Positions 23,625 through 34,456 of a DNA stretch of 64,000 nucleotides are shown in pieces. The stretch is from the NCBI GenBank assembly GCA_018806915.1, contig JAGKQI010000033.1, positions 806,001 through 870,000 of the forward strand. Reading direction: 5' to 3'. Source of the DNA: Phytophthora colocasiae (taxonomy: Eukaryota; Oomycota; Peronosporomycetes; Peronosporales; Peronosporaceae). Each line of letters opens with the position of its first letter. Positions within the stretch are counted from its first letter, which is position 1. The notes below the pieces were generated by a model, which was given only the letters and a program-made list of their open reading frames with translations, had not been told where the DNA came from and did no database searches. A program made the position numbers and the translations under genes.

Positions 23625-24312
23625 GACACGAGGAACACATGAATTCCTTTGTCATGCAACGTCGCAATGAGCTTCTTGATGCCTTCAAAGCAAAAGAAAC
23701 ATAAAGTGAGACCGTAAGCATCAGCTGCATCAAATTAGTCACTGCTATCTACCAGGTGTGAACTTTGGCGGGTGCTGCTTCAAGCAGTTTTGAATATCCT
23801 TCCTCGACGGCTTGATAATGTCCAGTCGAGCCGCCAGCGCATCTTCAAATTTCACATTGCCGTTCATGGCCCTACAAATGCTGCAATAAGTACACCAAAA
23901 CCACCTCAATCTTTTCCAGTATCAACTCACTTGGTCGTCCACTCCTTGACAGCCTTTCCGGCACCGCAGTGCTCAGCGAGTACATCGATGCCCTCGTCCT
24001 CACACACGGTGCTGTCGACGTCAAAGCAGACAGCGCCCACAGAGCGCCAAATGTCGCTCACAGTCTCAGGTTGTGATGAGGTGAAGCGATCCAGCATGGA
24101 GAGCGCACGAACATGGCGCTGAATGGTTATAACAGCGATGGGGTGATAATTGCGTTAGTTCGATGATCATGTACAAAGCTCCCTCCTGGTCTAGAAAAAA
24201 AAGAACGAGGGGGGAGGTGGAGAGGAATATGACAGCAATGCATATACATTGTATTCACTCTTACCGGGGCTGCCACGGAGCGGGTGAGCTTGGTCAAGCG
24301 GTGAACGAGCAT
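23620..24312 (-). pseudogene. Phosphoserine phosphatase, 5' fragment (exons 1-3 and start of exon 4)
   Basis: N-terminal part of the interrupted gene. Exons: 24265-24312 (ATG at 24312, short presequence-like start), 23931-24118, 23753-23871 and 23620-23682. Exon 2 carries the HAD nucleophile motif FDVDSTVCEDEGID. Exon 3 has the capping helix LAARLDIIKPS. Exon 4 begins GIKKLIATLHDKGIHVFLVSG and stops at the LTR. Nothing but the insertion breaks it, so the loss looks recent. A truncated or fused product is expected unless another allele is intact. Confidence 0.92.
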
Positions 24313-24490
24313 TGTGGTCGGGGAGGTCGAAGTTGGGAGGTAACTGCTGATTGGTGATTGTTTTTCACAACACGCGATTAGTTTCTATCGTCACCGGATG
24401 ACTGTGATCAATTCTGTAGTTTCTGTAAGTATGTTTGTAAGTAATATGCATTTGTCCGGTGGCGGTAGCTGCACCTGCTCAGTAAGATGG

Positions 24491-24513
24491 CTACACTTGT
24501 ACTACAAGTGTAG
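24491..24513. repeat. 23-bp near-perfect palindrome A
   Basis: Arms CTACACTTGTA and TACAAGTGTAG with one central base. Confidence 0.8.
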
Positions 24514-24651
24514 AGGGCAAGTTGCCTTTTTTGGAGCGAACGAGCAAAGCGAGAGGGGAAGCTTCCTCAGGCTGATAAGCTCAGCTGGCTGGCGTGTCCC
24601 AAAGCAACTGCACTGGAACGTCCGTTGTTGTGTCACAACTCGTAGCGCAAC

Positions 24652-24677
24652 GTGGCGTTGCCTATTTACAACGCCAC
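24652..24677. repeat. Inverted repeat B
   Basis: Arms GTGGCGTTG and CAACGCCAC with an 8-base loop. Confidence 0.8.
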
Positions 24678-24702
24678 CGAAACGAGCTGGATGCTTCCTT
24701 CG

Positions 24703-24725
24703 GCTTAAAGCAAGTTGCTTTAAGC
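24703..24725. repeat. 23-bp near-perfect palindrome C
   Basis: Arms GCTTAAAGCAA and TTGCTTTAAGC with one central base; same geometry as palindrome A, different sequence. Confidence 0.8.
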
Positions 24726-24851
24726 AACAGTACGCAACGAGATGATGGCTTCTTGGAAGTGTAGCGTTCAATTTATTTCTGCAATGTGCATTATAGTTCT
24801 ACAGCAAACGCCTTCATACTCCAACATGCAAAAAATATCCGGTAATACACC

Positions 24852-26558
24852 CTAGTGAGATGAAGCAATCTGTTGCTGCTCCCACTCAGTGATGTTCTTC
24901 TCGATCCCATTCACGAGCTCATTCACGTCCAGCCACGGGATGTTGTTGAGCGTCACGACGGCCGGGAGCGCCATTTTCCTCAGAAAACACACCTGACTGC
25001 ATAGGAAGCCCTCGTACGTCCACTGCTCACGGAAGCAGAACGACGGACTCACACCGCGCTGCTCGCGCGCATCCAGTTCGCCTTGTCTGTAGTGCTCGTC
25101 GTTGAGGCGAAATACCCACTTCTGGTGGTTCGCGAACGGCTTCATCGTCTGGCTGATGTCGCTCACATGCATCGCGATGCGCAGAGCGCGCACCTGCAGA
25201 CTTTGAGGCAGCACAGCGCCGTCCTCTTCAAGTAGCTTCCACTCCTCGGCAGTCGTGCCGTTAATCTCAGCGAGTAGCTCGGGTTGATAAATAAGAGCTG
25301 TCGCCGAAATTGTTTCACGAACAACCTCGAGTATCTGGTCCTGGTTGGCCGGAGACATCTTGGACAAAATGTTGAACTTGGGGTCAACAACAGCCTTCAA
25401 GGCCAGATCCATGTGCTTGGATTCCATCGGCGCCTTGGTGGGGTACTTCTGCGCAATGGGGTGGCTGGTCTTAATTAGGAAGTCGTTGGTCAAACCAACG
25501 TGCTCAACGTCATGCATCACCGCTGCCAACAAAGCACCGACCTGATTGTGCTGAGAAATCTTCTCACCAAGACTTGTGTTCCACAACATCATGAAGAGCG
25601 TGTGCATCACGTCTGCTGCATGAGTGGCGTTGTGAAACGGCATGTTGCCGTCGTAACGTTCCTGAATATGCCGCAAGAAGCTCGGCAACAGGCTGAGATC
25701 CACAAATTCTTCACCACAGTCAATGCTCTCGAAGATCAGCGTGCCCACGAACACGACAACATTGCCTGGCATGAACTCCTCTAGAGCAATCACGTCCAGT
25801 TCCGGTGTACCGAACGTAGACTTGATGATCCGTACAACCTGATCAATGTACTGGGCCGGAACATCGCAACGAACGCAGATTTGACGGATTTCAGCTTCAC
25901 AGAAGATCTCGCTCGGGTGGCCACGTTTCCTAGATGTTGGGGTCGCAGTCATCACCTCGTTTAAATCACCAAAACTCAAGCTCTCCTCCTCATCAATGTC
26001 GTCCCATGAGAGCGTTGTCTGATGCTCACCGCTGCTATGTCTGGAAACAATAACATTAAGCTTAGTGCGCATGGCAGCTGGGGTCGGAACCGATCTCCGG
26101 TAGTATGCCTGCGCGCGGTCGAAGGCGATGCTGCGGCGTCGAATGCCTGCCGATACGGACTTTAAATAGGAGGCCAAGGTCTTAATCTTGGCCTCGATAG
26201 CGACCGTCGTCGGGAACCTGCAGTTGCTCGTCATCGACGATGCCGTCGCTTGCTTCTCGTACACATAATCGTTTCCATTCACTGGGCTTGCACGCACGTC
26301 TGCCGCTGACTTGGTCACAGGGATGTGCATCTCGCTCCCAAGCTTAAGCTCAAACTTGCAGCTGTCCATGTCATCCACGGGGGAAGGGTCCTCGGGGCGC
26401 GATTCAAACGTGAAGCGCGGGCTGCCGCTGCTGGAAGCGGTAGATGCCTGCGACGAGGACGATAACGAGGACGAGGACGCGACAGGCGTCGATACTGGCC
26501 CAGCGACGACGGCTGCCTGGGGCTTGCGGGTCAAAATGTGCTCCATACGTCGAGGCAT
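24852..26558 (-). CDS. 3',5'-cyclic nucleotide phosphodiesterase (class I)
   Basis: Hydrolyses cAMP and/or cGMP and ends cyclic-nucleotide signals. 568 codons, no intron. The N-terminal 220 residues are Ser-rich and low complexity. The catalytic PDEase_I domain covers about residues 230-560. Metal-binding motifs are PFHNATHAADV and HDVEHVGLTNDFL; the later ALRIAMHVSDISQ carries the Asp of the metal site (commonly HxxD). No GAF or membrane segments were seen, so it is probably soluble. Substrate choice cannot be read. The C-terminus ends in EWEQQQIASSH. Confidence 0.93.
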   Translation of the reverse strand: MPRRMEHILTRKPQAAVVAGPVSTPVASSSSLSSSSQASTASSSGSPRFTFESRPEDPSPVDDMDSCKFELKLGSEMHIPVTKSAADVRASPVNGNDYVYEKQATASSMTSNCRFPTTVAIEAKIKTLASYLKSVSAGIRRRSIAFDRAQAYYRRSVPTPAAMRTKLNVIVSRHSSGEHQTTLSWDDIDEEESLSFGDLNEVMTATPTSRKRGHPSEIFCEAEIRQICVRCDVPAQYIDQVVRIIKSTFGTPELDVIALEEFMPGNVVVFVGTLIFESIDCGEEFVDLSLLPSFLRHIQERYDGNMPFHNATHAADVMHTLFMMLWNTSLGEKISQHNQVGALLAAVMHDVEHVGLTNDFLIKTSHPIAQKYPTKAPMESKHMDLALKAVVDPKFNILSKMSPANQDQILEVVRETISATALIYQPELLAEINGTTAEEWKLLEEDGAVLPQSLQVRALRIAMHVSDISQTMKPFANHQKWVFRLNDEHYRQGELDAREQRGVSPSFCFREQWTYEGFLCSQVCFLRKMALPAVVTLNNIPWLDVNELVNGIEKNITEWEQQQIASSH

Positions 26559-28499
26559 AAAGGCTCGGGTCTGTGTGTGTGTGCTGCCGTGTTACTCGCT
26601 GCGCTGAATTGACGGGAGCAAATCTGGCCTGCACCTGTTTGCTGTGTGTGTGTATTAACTGGCGCGCTACAGTTCAAACTACCACCGACGAACACTTTCC
26701 GTTCACTGAAGTTGCCCACTCTCCGCGATTCCCTCTGTACCTGCACGTTGCCGTTTTACTCGCCCCCAAGCAAGACTCCAAATGCCAGCGAAAGAAGCCC
26801 CATCGAGGTTTCCAGGCCGCCCGGCCCTCGCACGCCTTCTGGCCAGCTTGAAAGTGTCTCACCAGCAAAGCGAAGCGGCGCCCACAAGGGGGTTCGTTTT
26901 GCATATTTGCAGTATTTGGAGGCAATTATCTTATAAATGTTTAAAAAAGCACCCTGATTATAACGACCAGTATTTTTGCGATGTGTAACGTTTTGGGACA
27001 CTTGTCCATTTGACTGGCGTTGACTATGCCGAGCCGTTCGAGGCGTACTGTATCCAGCTCAAGAGTGGAGATGCAGGAACGCCGGGCCAATGGAGTTGGG
27101 GGCCGTTGCTTTTTCAGCGTCCTCACTCCGGTGGCAACAATGCCCATGCATGCACTCGTTATATTGCTCGTTGTACCAATAGTGCTCGTTGGACCAACGG
27201 TTGGTGGCCGGCGGCAGCGACACCCAAGCACGCCACTTCCATTCTTCTGGAGCTCGGCGCTCGGCTCACCGACGAGGGAAGGGGGTTTACTGTTTCTTTT
27301 TCGGCGTGGCGTGGCATAAAGTTGTGCTACATACTGTACCTAACTGCAACTTGTGTGGGCAGCGCCCCGAAGCAGACACGGAATTTGCTGCCAGCGACTT
27401 GCTTTGCAGCGTACTGCACGCAGTGGTGCGCCGAAAAAGATTTTAGCGCAGGCAGCGCTACCGACCAGGTTTCACGCCACGGCACTTAAAAAGCCCAAGC
27501 GTCGGCAACGCTCGCCAGATTGAGTGGCCGCAATTGAACACGTGGGGATGCGGGGAAACGTGGGCAGCAGCCGCGTCTGCCTGAGCCATGAGGTGAATCC
27601 ATCCGAGTCGAGGCAGAACCGGTCCGGTGCAGGCGAAAACGTGACGCAGCGCCGCGGTACGTGCCTGCTCTGATCGAGCACAAGACAGGCGAGGCGAGCT
27701 GTGCACTGCAGCGCCGCTCATGGGATCGCATGAATTGTTCAGCCTGTCGAGGAAGGCAGCGCTGCATCGCGCCTGAACGACACAGAGCAGGCCACAGAGC
27801 AGAGCTTCTAAAATAGGGAGGGGATCTATCTGTCGTCACTGATGTTGCCAGCCATTTCCCCGTCCAAACCGATATCGTTTATGTGCAGTATGATTTGACC
27901 TAACCCTCACACATAAAAGATCGGTCGTCTCGACAAGAGTGGAATGGTGTGAACCACATTGATCTAGGAAACCAAGCGATTCTGTAAATCTGCGCATGGC
28001 GTGGAGGAGTGCGGTGCGCGGCATTCTGCGCATGATATAAGCATGGATTGAATACATGTATGACGCGTGAACGTGGAGTACTGTGCGCGTGGTGGTGTCG
28101 GCGATACTGTATCGCTGGGTCTAACTTCTGAGGGATGGGTTTTGAAGCTTCAAGTTGCCCATCTCCATTGTTACACCGATCGACAGAATGCATGAACCAC
28201 TTTCCCGCAGACTGGTTATGTGAGAACGAATTAATAACGATTTTGGTAAAAGATAGAGAGCACCCACTAAAAATTGGTTTTTAAGTGCCTTGTTAAATGC
28301 ACTAGTGACGGCCTGTGGTGGCAACCTCCTCTGCCTCCTGCAATACTGTCGCGGGTGGTGGGGTCTGCGAGGACTCCTCGTCCGCTGCCTCCATTTTATC
28401 GAGTGGCTGATGGAGACCTCCGTTTTATCGAGTGGCTAGTGGAGTTTTATTTTAGCGATTGAACGCTGCGACGGGTGATTTGATTGGTTGATAACAATA
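26559..28499. other. Long region without a recognisable gene
   Basis: About 1.9 kb upstream of the phosphodiesterase. Many short open frames exist on both strands, but none gives a familiar motif or a convincing exon chain. GC is fairly high between 26.6 and 27.9 kb. Near 28380-28450 a segment of about 28 bp containing TTTTATCGAGTGGCT occurs twice in tandem. It may be decayed sequence or long regulatory DNA. Confidence 0.5.
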
Positions 28500-28521
28500 C
28501 CGTATAACCGGTGTCAATTCC
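28500..28521 (+). repeat. Left terminal inverted repeat
   Basis: Starts CCGTATAACCGG; pairs with 29236-29257. Confidence 0.85.
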
Positions 28522-29235
28522 GACGTGTATACTGGTGTTCACATGTCACACGTAAGAATTGCAAACGAATTATGACTAGCTGAACCTATATTTAGCACAG
28601 AATCTAATCGTTCTCTGTCTGATGCAGCGTCTTCGTCGATCAATTGCAGCTTTTCTACGTAGTTGTTCGGCCACAGCATCAGCTGCCTTGATGTCTTCAG
28701 GTTTAGCAACAGACTCGGCTAGAATTCCTTAAAACCCGTTGCTGATGGTTGATGAGCTCAAATCGCGCCATGCGTCAACAGTCCACTCCACAATGTCAGT
28801 TCTACCAGGGGCGTCATGCGCTGTCTTTCAATGCCACGGAGCTGGTCCCCCAGCCAGGAAATCCATCGTAGTTGTAAGCCTTCTCAGGCGGCAGGTAGAG
28901 CTGCTTCCGCCGGCCTTTACGGTTTTCGCCTCGCACTTTTTCCAGTAGCTGATGCTCTTTCGTCTGTTGGCACGCTGTTTCCCCTCGACGTCAGGAAAGA
29001 AACGCTCGAGCGTCTTAGTCATGCCGTGGCTGTCGTAGTAGTGCAGGACATCCAGACGAAACTGGTAGGTTGGCGTGAAATTCTTGTGCTGCCGTGGCTT
29101 GCGGCCTCCGTCTTCACGTAGCTTGACCCCGCCCCATTGTCGTTGAACGAATGGCTGTGTATTGCGTGCTTTTAGCGGCCGGGGAGGTCCATTTTATGCC
29201 GCAGTTTTATGAGCAATCGGAAAATATCAGACGTT

Positions 29236-29257
29236 GGAATTGACACCGGTTATACGG
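29236..29257 (-). repeat. Right terminal inverted repeat
   Basis: Reverse complement of 28500-28521 by eye. Confidence 0.85.
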
Positions 29258-29408
29258 CATGTGTACACAATTCTATATCACAGGCGCCCTTTTTATATGG
29301 ACCATGCATTCTGTCGATCGGTGTAACTGACCAATGATCAACGAGTTGATGTACCTCCAAAATGGTACAAATAAGGTGTGCATCTTGAACCGTCGCAGAA
29401 CTCCACGA

Positions 29409-32098
29409 ATGCACATGGCGCCGAGCGCGGATCTCCTGGCAAAGACGGGGGTAGCAGTCACCTCCCAGTCTGAGACCGATTTGTCTTCTTCTCTATTCAA
29501 TGCGAAGCGATATCTGGCCACTACTCATGCGGTAAGCTATCCACTGCATTGCCTGGTAATTCCCAGTGCAGAAATTAATCCGCATATCCCAGAATACAAG
29601 CTTCCCAGAGCTGCAGGCTGCACTGACAGAGCTTCGCAAGACGACATCCGATAAGACAGCACAGCTCAAGGCCTTAGTGAGCGCACATTTCGATCAGTAC
29701 CTGAGCTGTCATGAAGCTGTTCGTGTACTAGCCGCTGATATCAATACACACCAACAAGAGACAGAGGCGCTCGTGAGCGACATGCAAAATCTGAGCCGCG
29801 TGACCGACGCGTCACTGGCTGTGATGCTGCAGCGTGCGAGAGATCAGCGACGCATTCGGCACACGTTGGCAGTGCTGGCACGCTTGCGGCCCATTCTAGA
29901 GCTCACAAGCAAGATGAAGGCCAGTCTGCGCATACAGGACTATGATAAGCTGGCAGTAGACTTCACAAGGCTTAAACATCAAAGCGGGAAGATCGCGAAT
30001 CTTGCTGCGCCTCTCAAGCGTGTGGTAGCTGCTGGCCACGAGATTGCAGCTACTGCGAACGCAGAATTGCTTCGAAAGCTCGAGGATATGTCGGCTTCTG
30101 TTGCAGATCAAGTGCGTTGTTCTTGAGGTACGATTCAATTTGACGGATCTGACTCTGTGTCTGTGCTTTATTTCCTCTAGAAGCGCGCGATAGACGTGTT
30201 AACAGCGCTAGCGTTAGTGGAAAAGCCCATACTAACCTGTCTCGCCAAACAATTTGAGTATCTGGAAACCAAGCTGATAGAAATCGCTGGCGAAGGCACC
30301 AGCCAAATGTCTAGCGAGGCCATCATGAAGGAATGCGTAGCTATCGCAGCTCGGTTTCGCAGCGGTTTGTGGGGGTTCATCTGTGAGCTCTTCAAGACAC
30401 CGGCAGGAAGTGCTGCAGCTACCAGCAATGCCATCACTTCTGTTGAAGCGGAACGCGTCCAGCAGCAAGCGTGGAGTATCTTGTCCAAGTGCAGCGGTTT
30501 ACTCGAGCGGCATGCATCACCGCCCTCTGCCTTGCGGCTCCAATTATTAACCGAAGCCTTTCGTCAATTTCGCTGCCTCAGGAAATGTCCAAACGCTGCA
30601 GCACTCAATGCAAACATCGAAAAGCTCAATGAAACTTTCTGCGATAAATTCCGAACCGACATCACGCTGGGATATCTGGAGCAGGTGTGCCAGTCCGCAA
30701 AGTTAGGACTTCTCGCTGATTACTTTGAGCCGGTGGTGACAGTACTTCCTTCATTTTCAAGTGATATAGCTCTTGCAACATCCAATGCAACCACTCTCAC
30801 TCCTGCGATGATGTCAACCGATTCACGAACGAAAGTGCAGCGCGTGATTCTTGAAGCTCGAAAGGCATTCGATATCATCAAGAATACTTCGACAATATCC
30901 TCTGAGTCCAAGATTCTGCTACATCGGCCGTCCGTTTTCATAACTTGTGCTACTGATATTCTGCAGCGGTGGACGGGAATTTGGAAAGATGTTGGGCAAG
31001 CACTCCTAGATGTTCTGGATATCTCCGACCGCACACTCGGAGGGCATTCTTCTACAGCCATTGCTGATACTGACGTAGATTTTCATTTCCGGGCACAGAT
31101 TATTCAGGCCTTGGAGAACCACTTGCGCGTTATGTTGTCCGAGTTTCTTGACAAAGTGGTGACAGCTTTCGTTGGTGAAATTACTCCGCCAACCCCGGTG
31201 GAAGCTCCTACGAGCCGTGCGGCCAACCGAGGTGGAGCGCGCGTTTGCATCTTACTGGCCATTGTTGCGAACTGCGTTGAACTGCGCGAAAAATGCCTTC
31301 GCATTGTCGACGGATGGATGGCACAGCTCAAATACGGCAACATTGACGAAGATGCCTACAACAGTATGCTCGAGCACGGCCGTGCAGCTACATCCGGAAC
31401 GCGAGCTCTCTCCAATTTGGTTCAACAGGTCGAGATCAAGTGCATGGATATCTACTCGGCGACGCACGCAGAACCACTTCAGCGAATTCTTCGAGCAGGA
31501 GCGGCGGAAGAACCGTTCCAGTCTCAAGTGAACAACAGCAACAGCCGGCACAACTCTCGTTCGAATCGCTCTAGTAGCGTAAGCTTCCAGACAGCATCCA
31601 ATTCAGCCTCTTCGACGGCCACTCCATCAGATCCACGCCAATACGTATTCAACGTGCTTCTTCAGATGATCACACTGCGCAGTGAAGTGGAAATGAGTGT
31701 TGGGGACTACCCTCAATGCTGGGACTACATCCGCAGTGTTACTGATCCACTAACCGCTGAATTAGCCGAGTTTCTTCAGTCCTCTGTACGCAGCCTGGAG
31801 GGCACTAGTGGTTCAAGCCTGGATGAATGGAAGCGTTGTCATGTAAGTGAGTTTTTTTCTGCAACCTCCCAGATCTTCCATTGACATTTAATTGTACGAA
31901 CAGCTGCTTGTCGAATCGCGCTTCTTCCTCTTGGCTCTAGGCGATCTCATGGCCGAGAGCACCAAAACACAGCTTGAGGCTGTGGAAAAGCAGCTCGTAG
32001 AGAACAGGAGCGGTGAAGCGGCAAATGCGGGACGAGTGACGCTACTCAACCAGATGAAACACCAGGCCAAACTCTACCTTCTCGCACTTCAGCAGTAA
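29409..32098 (+). CDS. SEC5: Exocyst complex component SEC5 (EXOC2)
   Basis: Subunit of the octameric exocyst, which tethers secretory vesicles to the plasma membrane and matters for tip growth. Exons 29409-29531, 29593-30111, 30181-31842 and 31904-32098 give 832 codons. The start could instead be the in-frame ATG at 29334. Sec5 signatures: FNAKRYLATTH followed by NTSFPELQAALTELR; then LKALVSAHFDQYLSC; then the coiled-coil and IQDYDKLAVDFTRLK. The last part is helical with a Ser/Asn-rich linker (about 31520-31640). No TIG/IPT domain of animal Sec5 was noticed, as in plants. Family fit is good along the N-terminal third and weaker after it. Confidence 0.85.
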
Positions 32099-32418
32099 TT
32101 CGTACTGCATTAATATACTGTCAACATGACCAGTGTCATTCCTGGCGCACCCTTCGCACCTGCGTCAAAGTAGGAGACTGCAGCCCTACCACTTCAACTC
32201 AAAGTTCTCCTGCTTTAACGGCTTCTGATTGGTCGGATCAGATCGGATTTTCCAGGGAGTTAGGGTTACGACAGGTCATCCCTCCTGATTACATTCTGTT
32301 TCTTAGACATCTAGGGAGAGGCGACATCTTTCAACCTGAAGAAGCTTCCCCCAAGCCGGCGCGTGCCCAATATCACTTGACATTAGACTTGGGCGGAACA
32401 GAATCTTCAAGGATCAAG
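32099..32418. other. Intergenic region upstream of the vacuolar sorting receptor
   Basis: 320 bp between SEC5 and the VSR start. No gene or repeat was seen; it probably holds the VSR promoter. Confidence 0.5.
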
Positions 32419-34158
32419 ATGCACGCACCGAAGACTGTGCTGCTCGCCATGGCGCTACTGGCGCTCGCTTCTCCCTCCGTGCATGCGCGCGCAATGGACG
32501 TGGACGAGTGGCCGTCAACTGAGGTGTGTGAGCGTCTCTTAGTGGCTTAGATCTCGTATCATTTTATATGCTTCAGCTGTGTCTAACGACGTTCTCGTGT
32601 GCTTTTATTCTCTTAGAGCGACCACACGAAGTTGCAGATAGTTCTACCTGAGAAACTGATGAAGAAGGACGGCTACGCGCACAAGGAGGCGTTGTTCGGC
32701 TACCCCGCGTACTCGATGGGCTCGCTGCAGACTCAGCTGGTGTACACGAGCGAGTCCGGCTGCGGAGAGATCAAGAACTCGGACTGGGAGCCGCCCTTTG
32801 CGCTCATGCTGGACCGCGGAGACTGCCACTTTGTTGAGAAGGTGCGTCGTGCCCAGCACGCTGGTGCCCGCGCTGTTCTCATTGCAGACAACAAATGCCT
32901 ATGTACCGACGTCGAATGTTTGCGTGAAACGGGCGATGACTTCTGTGAGACTGTGCTGCCGTTCATGGCGGACGACGAGTCTGGCGGAGATATCTCCATC
33001 CCCAGTATGCTGATTCGTAAGAGCGACGGTGACGCGATTAAGCGTGAAATCGCACAAAGCAAGGGTGTGAGCAATGTGATGGTCAAGTTTGACTGGGGTA
33101 TTCCGTCCCCTGATGGCCGGGTTGAGTGGACACTTTGGCAGAGCGCCTGGGACGACCAGTCCTTGTCGACGTTGGCTAACTTGGAGGAGATGGTAACGGC
33201 TTTGAGCGATCGCGCTTTCTTCACTCCGCATTTCGTTTCGTACAACGGCACCAAAGTGGGCTGCCACGATGACAGCGATCCGAGCTCGTCGGCCTGTGGC
33301 AATATGTGTTTGAACAATGGCCGATACTGTCTGCTGGATCCGTCACCTTTCCATGACCGTACAACAGGCGCGTCTGGGGCTGATGTGGTGCTGGAGAACT
33401 TGCGTCGCAAATGTATTTGGAAGTTGGAGAGCAAGACGGACCCTGGTGTTGGGCTCAAGTGGTGGAAGTATGTGAAGGCGTCTGGCGAAGCTTGCGGACA
33501 GGACGAGAACACTTTCCGGGAGCGATCTTGCGCTGAAAAGGTTATGAAGAAGCTGAACATTGACATCAAAGCAGTCGAGGAGTGCATGCAGCCCTATGGT
33601 GTTAACGTGGACGAAGTGAACCCGTTGCTTGAGGAGGAGCTGAAGGAGCAGACTGCGCTTCAGCTGCTTCGCCTACCTGCGCTTTATGTGGACGGAGTTC
33701 ACGCCCGCGGCCGTGTGGACCCCACCAGTATTTTGGGCATGGTGTGTGCTGGCTATGGTGTCCACGACCCTCCTGCGGTCTGCTCGTGTGCTAGTCAGTC
33801 GTCAGTGGGTCTATTGGACTGCGTGAAGGTGGGAAGTCTCGCGAATGCAGCTGCCATCACTGGTAACGGCGGATACTCTTTCACGTCGCTCGTGGCTGTG
33901 CTGCTTGCGTTCGTGGGTATCGTGGCTGCAGGAGGTTTCGTATATTGGCGCCGTACCCAGCGTCACATGCGTGACCAGGTTCGCAGTATCTTGGCTGAGT
34001 ACATGCCGCTCGAGGATCAAACGATGGACGACGACTACGATTTGGAGGACGAGAGATCTCGAATGTTGCACCCGGCAGAGCGTGCTGCTGCCAAGAGCCC
34101 CCGCGGCTACATGCCTTCTCGCGGCTTTCTAGAGGAAGATGAGGAGGAGGGCATGTAG
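32419..34158 (+). CDS. Vacuolar sorting receptor-like type I membrane protein
   Basis: Receptor that carries soluble cargo from Golgi to vacuole. Exon 1 is 32419-32523 and encodes a signal peptide (MHAPKTVLLAMALLALASPSVHA). A 93-bp intron follows, then exon 2 32617-34158, for 548 codons. A PA domain (about residues 60-180, with RGDCHFVEKVRRAQHAGARA) is followed by the VSR central domain with NNGRYC and Cys-rich pairs. There is one membrane segment near residue 470 (SLVAVLLAFVGIVAAGGFVYW). The cytosolic tail begins RSILAEYMPLEDQ, matching the plant VSR YMPL adaptor-binding signal, then turns acidic. Plant VSR EGF repeats are reduced or absent. Confidence 0.93.
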
Positions 34159-34456
34159 ACCGGAAGAGAAGATCGCAAGACATGCTTTCTGGTCTGTCCC
34201 ACCTATATGGATGCCTTTTGTCGGGAAAAAAGTATCAACGAAGAAAGAGACTAGAGGCAGCACTTAGCGTGGAATGAACACGATGTTAGTCACGACCCCA
34301 ACTCCAAACTGACTAACGTACCCGACGTACTTTCAACTATTTTGCGTGCCCAGCAACCCGACACATTCTGCACGCGAAGCAACTTAATCAAAATTGCAAT
34401 GACAACACAAAAAAATGTACAAAATCTAATGGCAAAACACAATTGCTCCGATACAT

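Larger units (their letters stand above)
24313..24851. other. Hairpin-rich spacer between phosphoserine phosphatase and phosphodiesterase
   Basis: 539 bp with no credible gene. It holds at least three perfect inverted repeats: 24491-24513 and 24703-24725 (each 11-bp arms, 1-base centre) and 24652-24677 (9-bp arms, 8-base loop). It must include the phosphatase promoter and the phosphodiesterase 3' end. Confidence 0.6.
28500..29257 (-). mobile_element. Internally deleted DNA transposon with terminal inverted repeats
   Basis: The ends are inverted copies: CCGTATAACCGGTGTCAATT at 28500 and its reverse complement ending at 29257, with further partial matches inside (ACGT.T.ATA). On the minus strand, 28730-29120 has transposase-like pieces: an N-terminal helix-turn-helix-like FTPTYQFRLDVLHYYD ... 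ANRRKSISYWKK, then after a break VEWTVDAWRDLSSSTISNGF, like the end of pogo/Tigger-type (DDE_1) transposases. The DDE core is missing and there are stops. A clear target duplication was not seen. Family assignment is tentative; the inverted ends are certain. Confidence 0.7.

Noticed and set aside
29566..29592. GTG start for SEC5 at 29566
   Set aside because: It lies inside the predicted first intron; the upstream exon supplies the Sec5-type FNAKRYLATTH sequence in frame.
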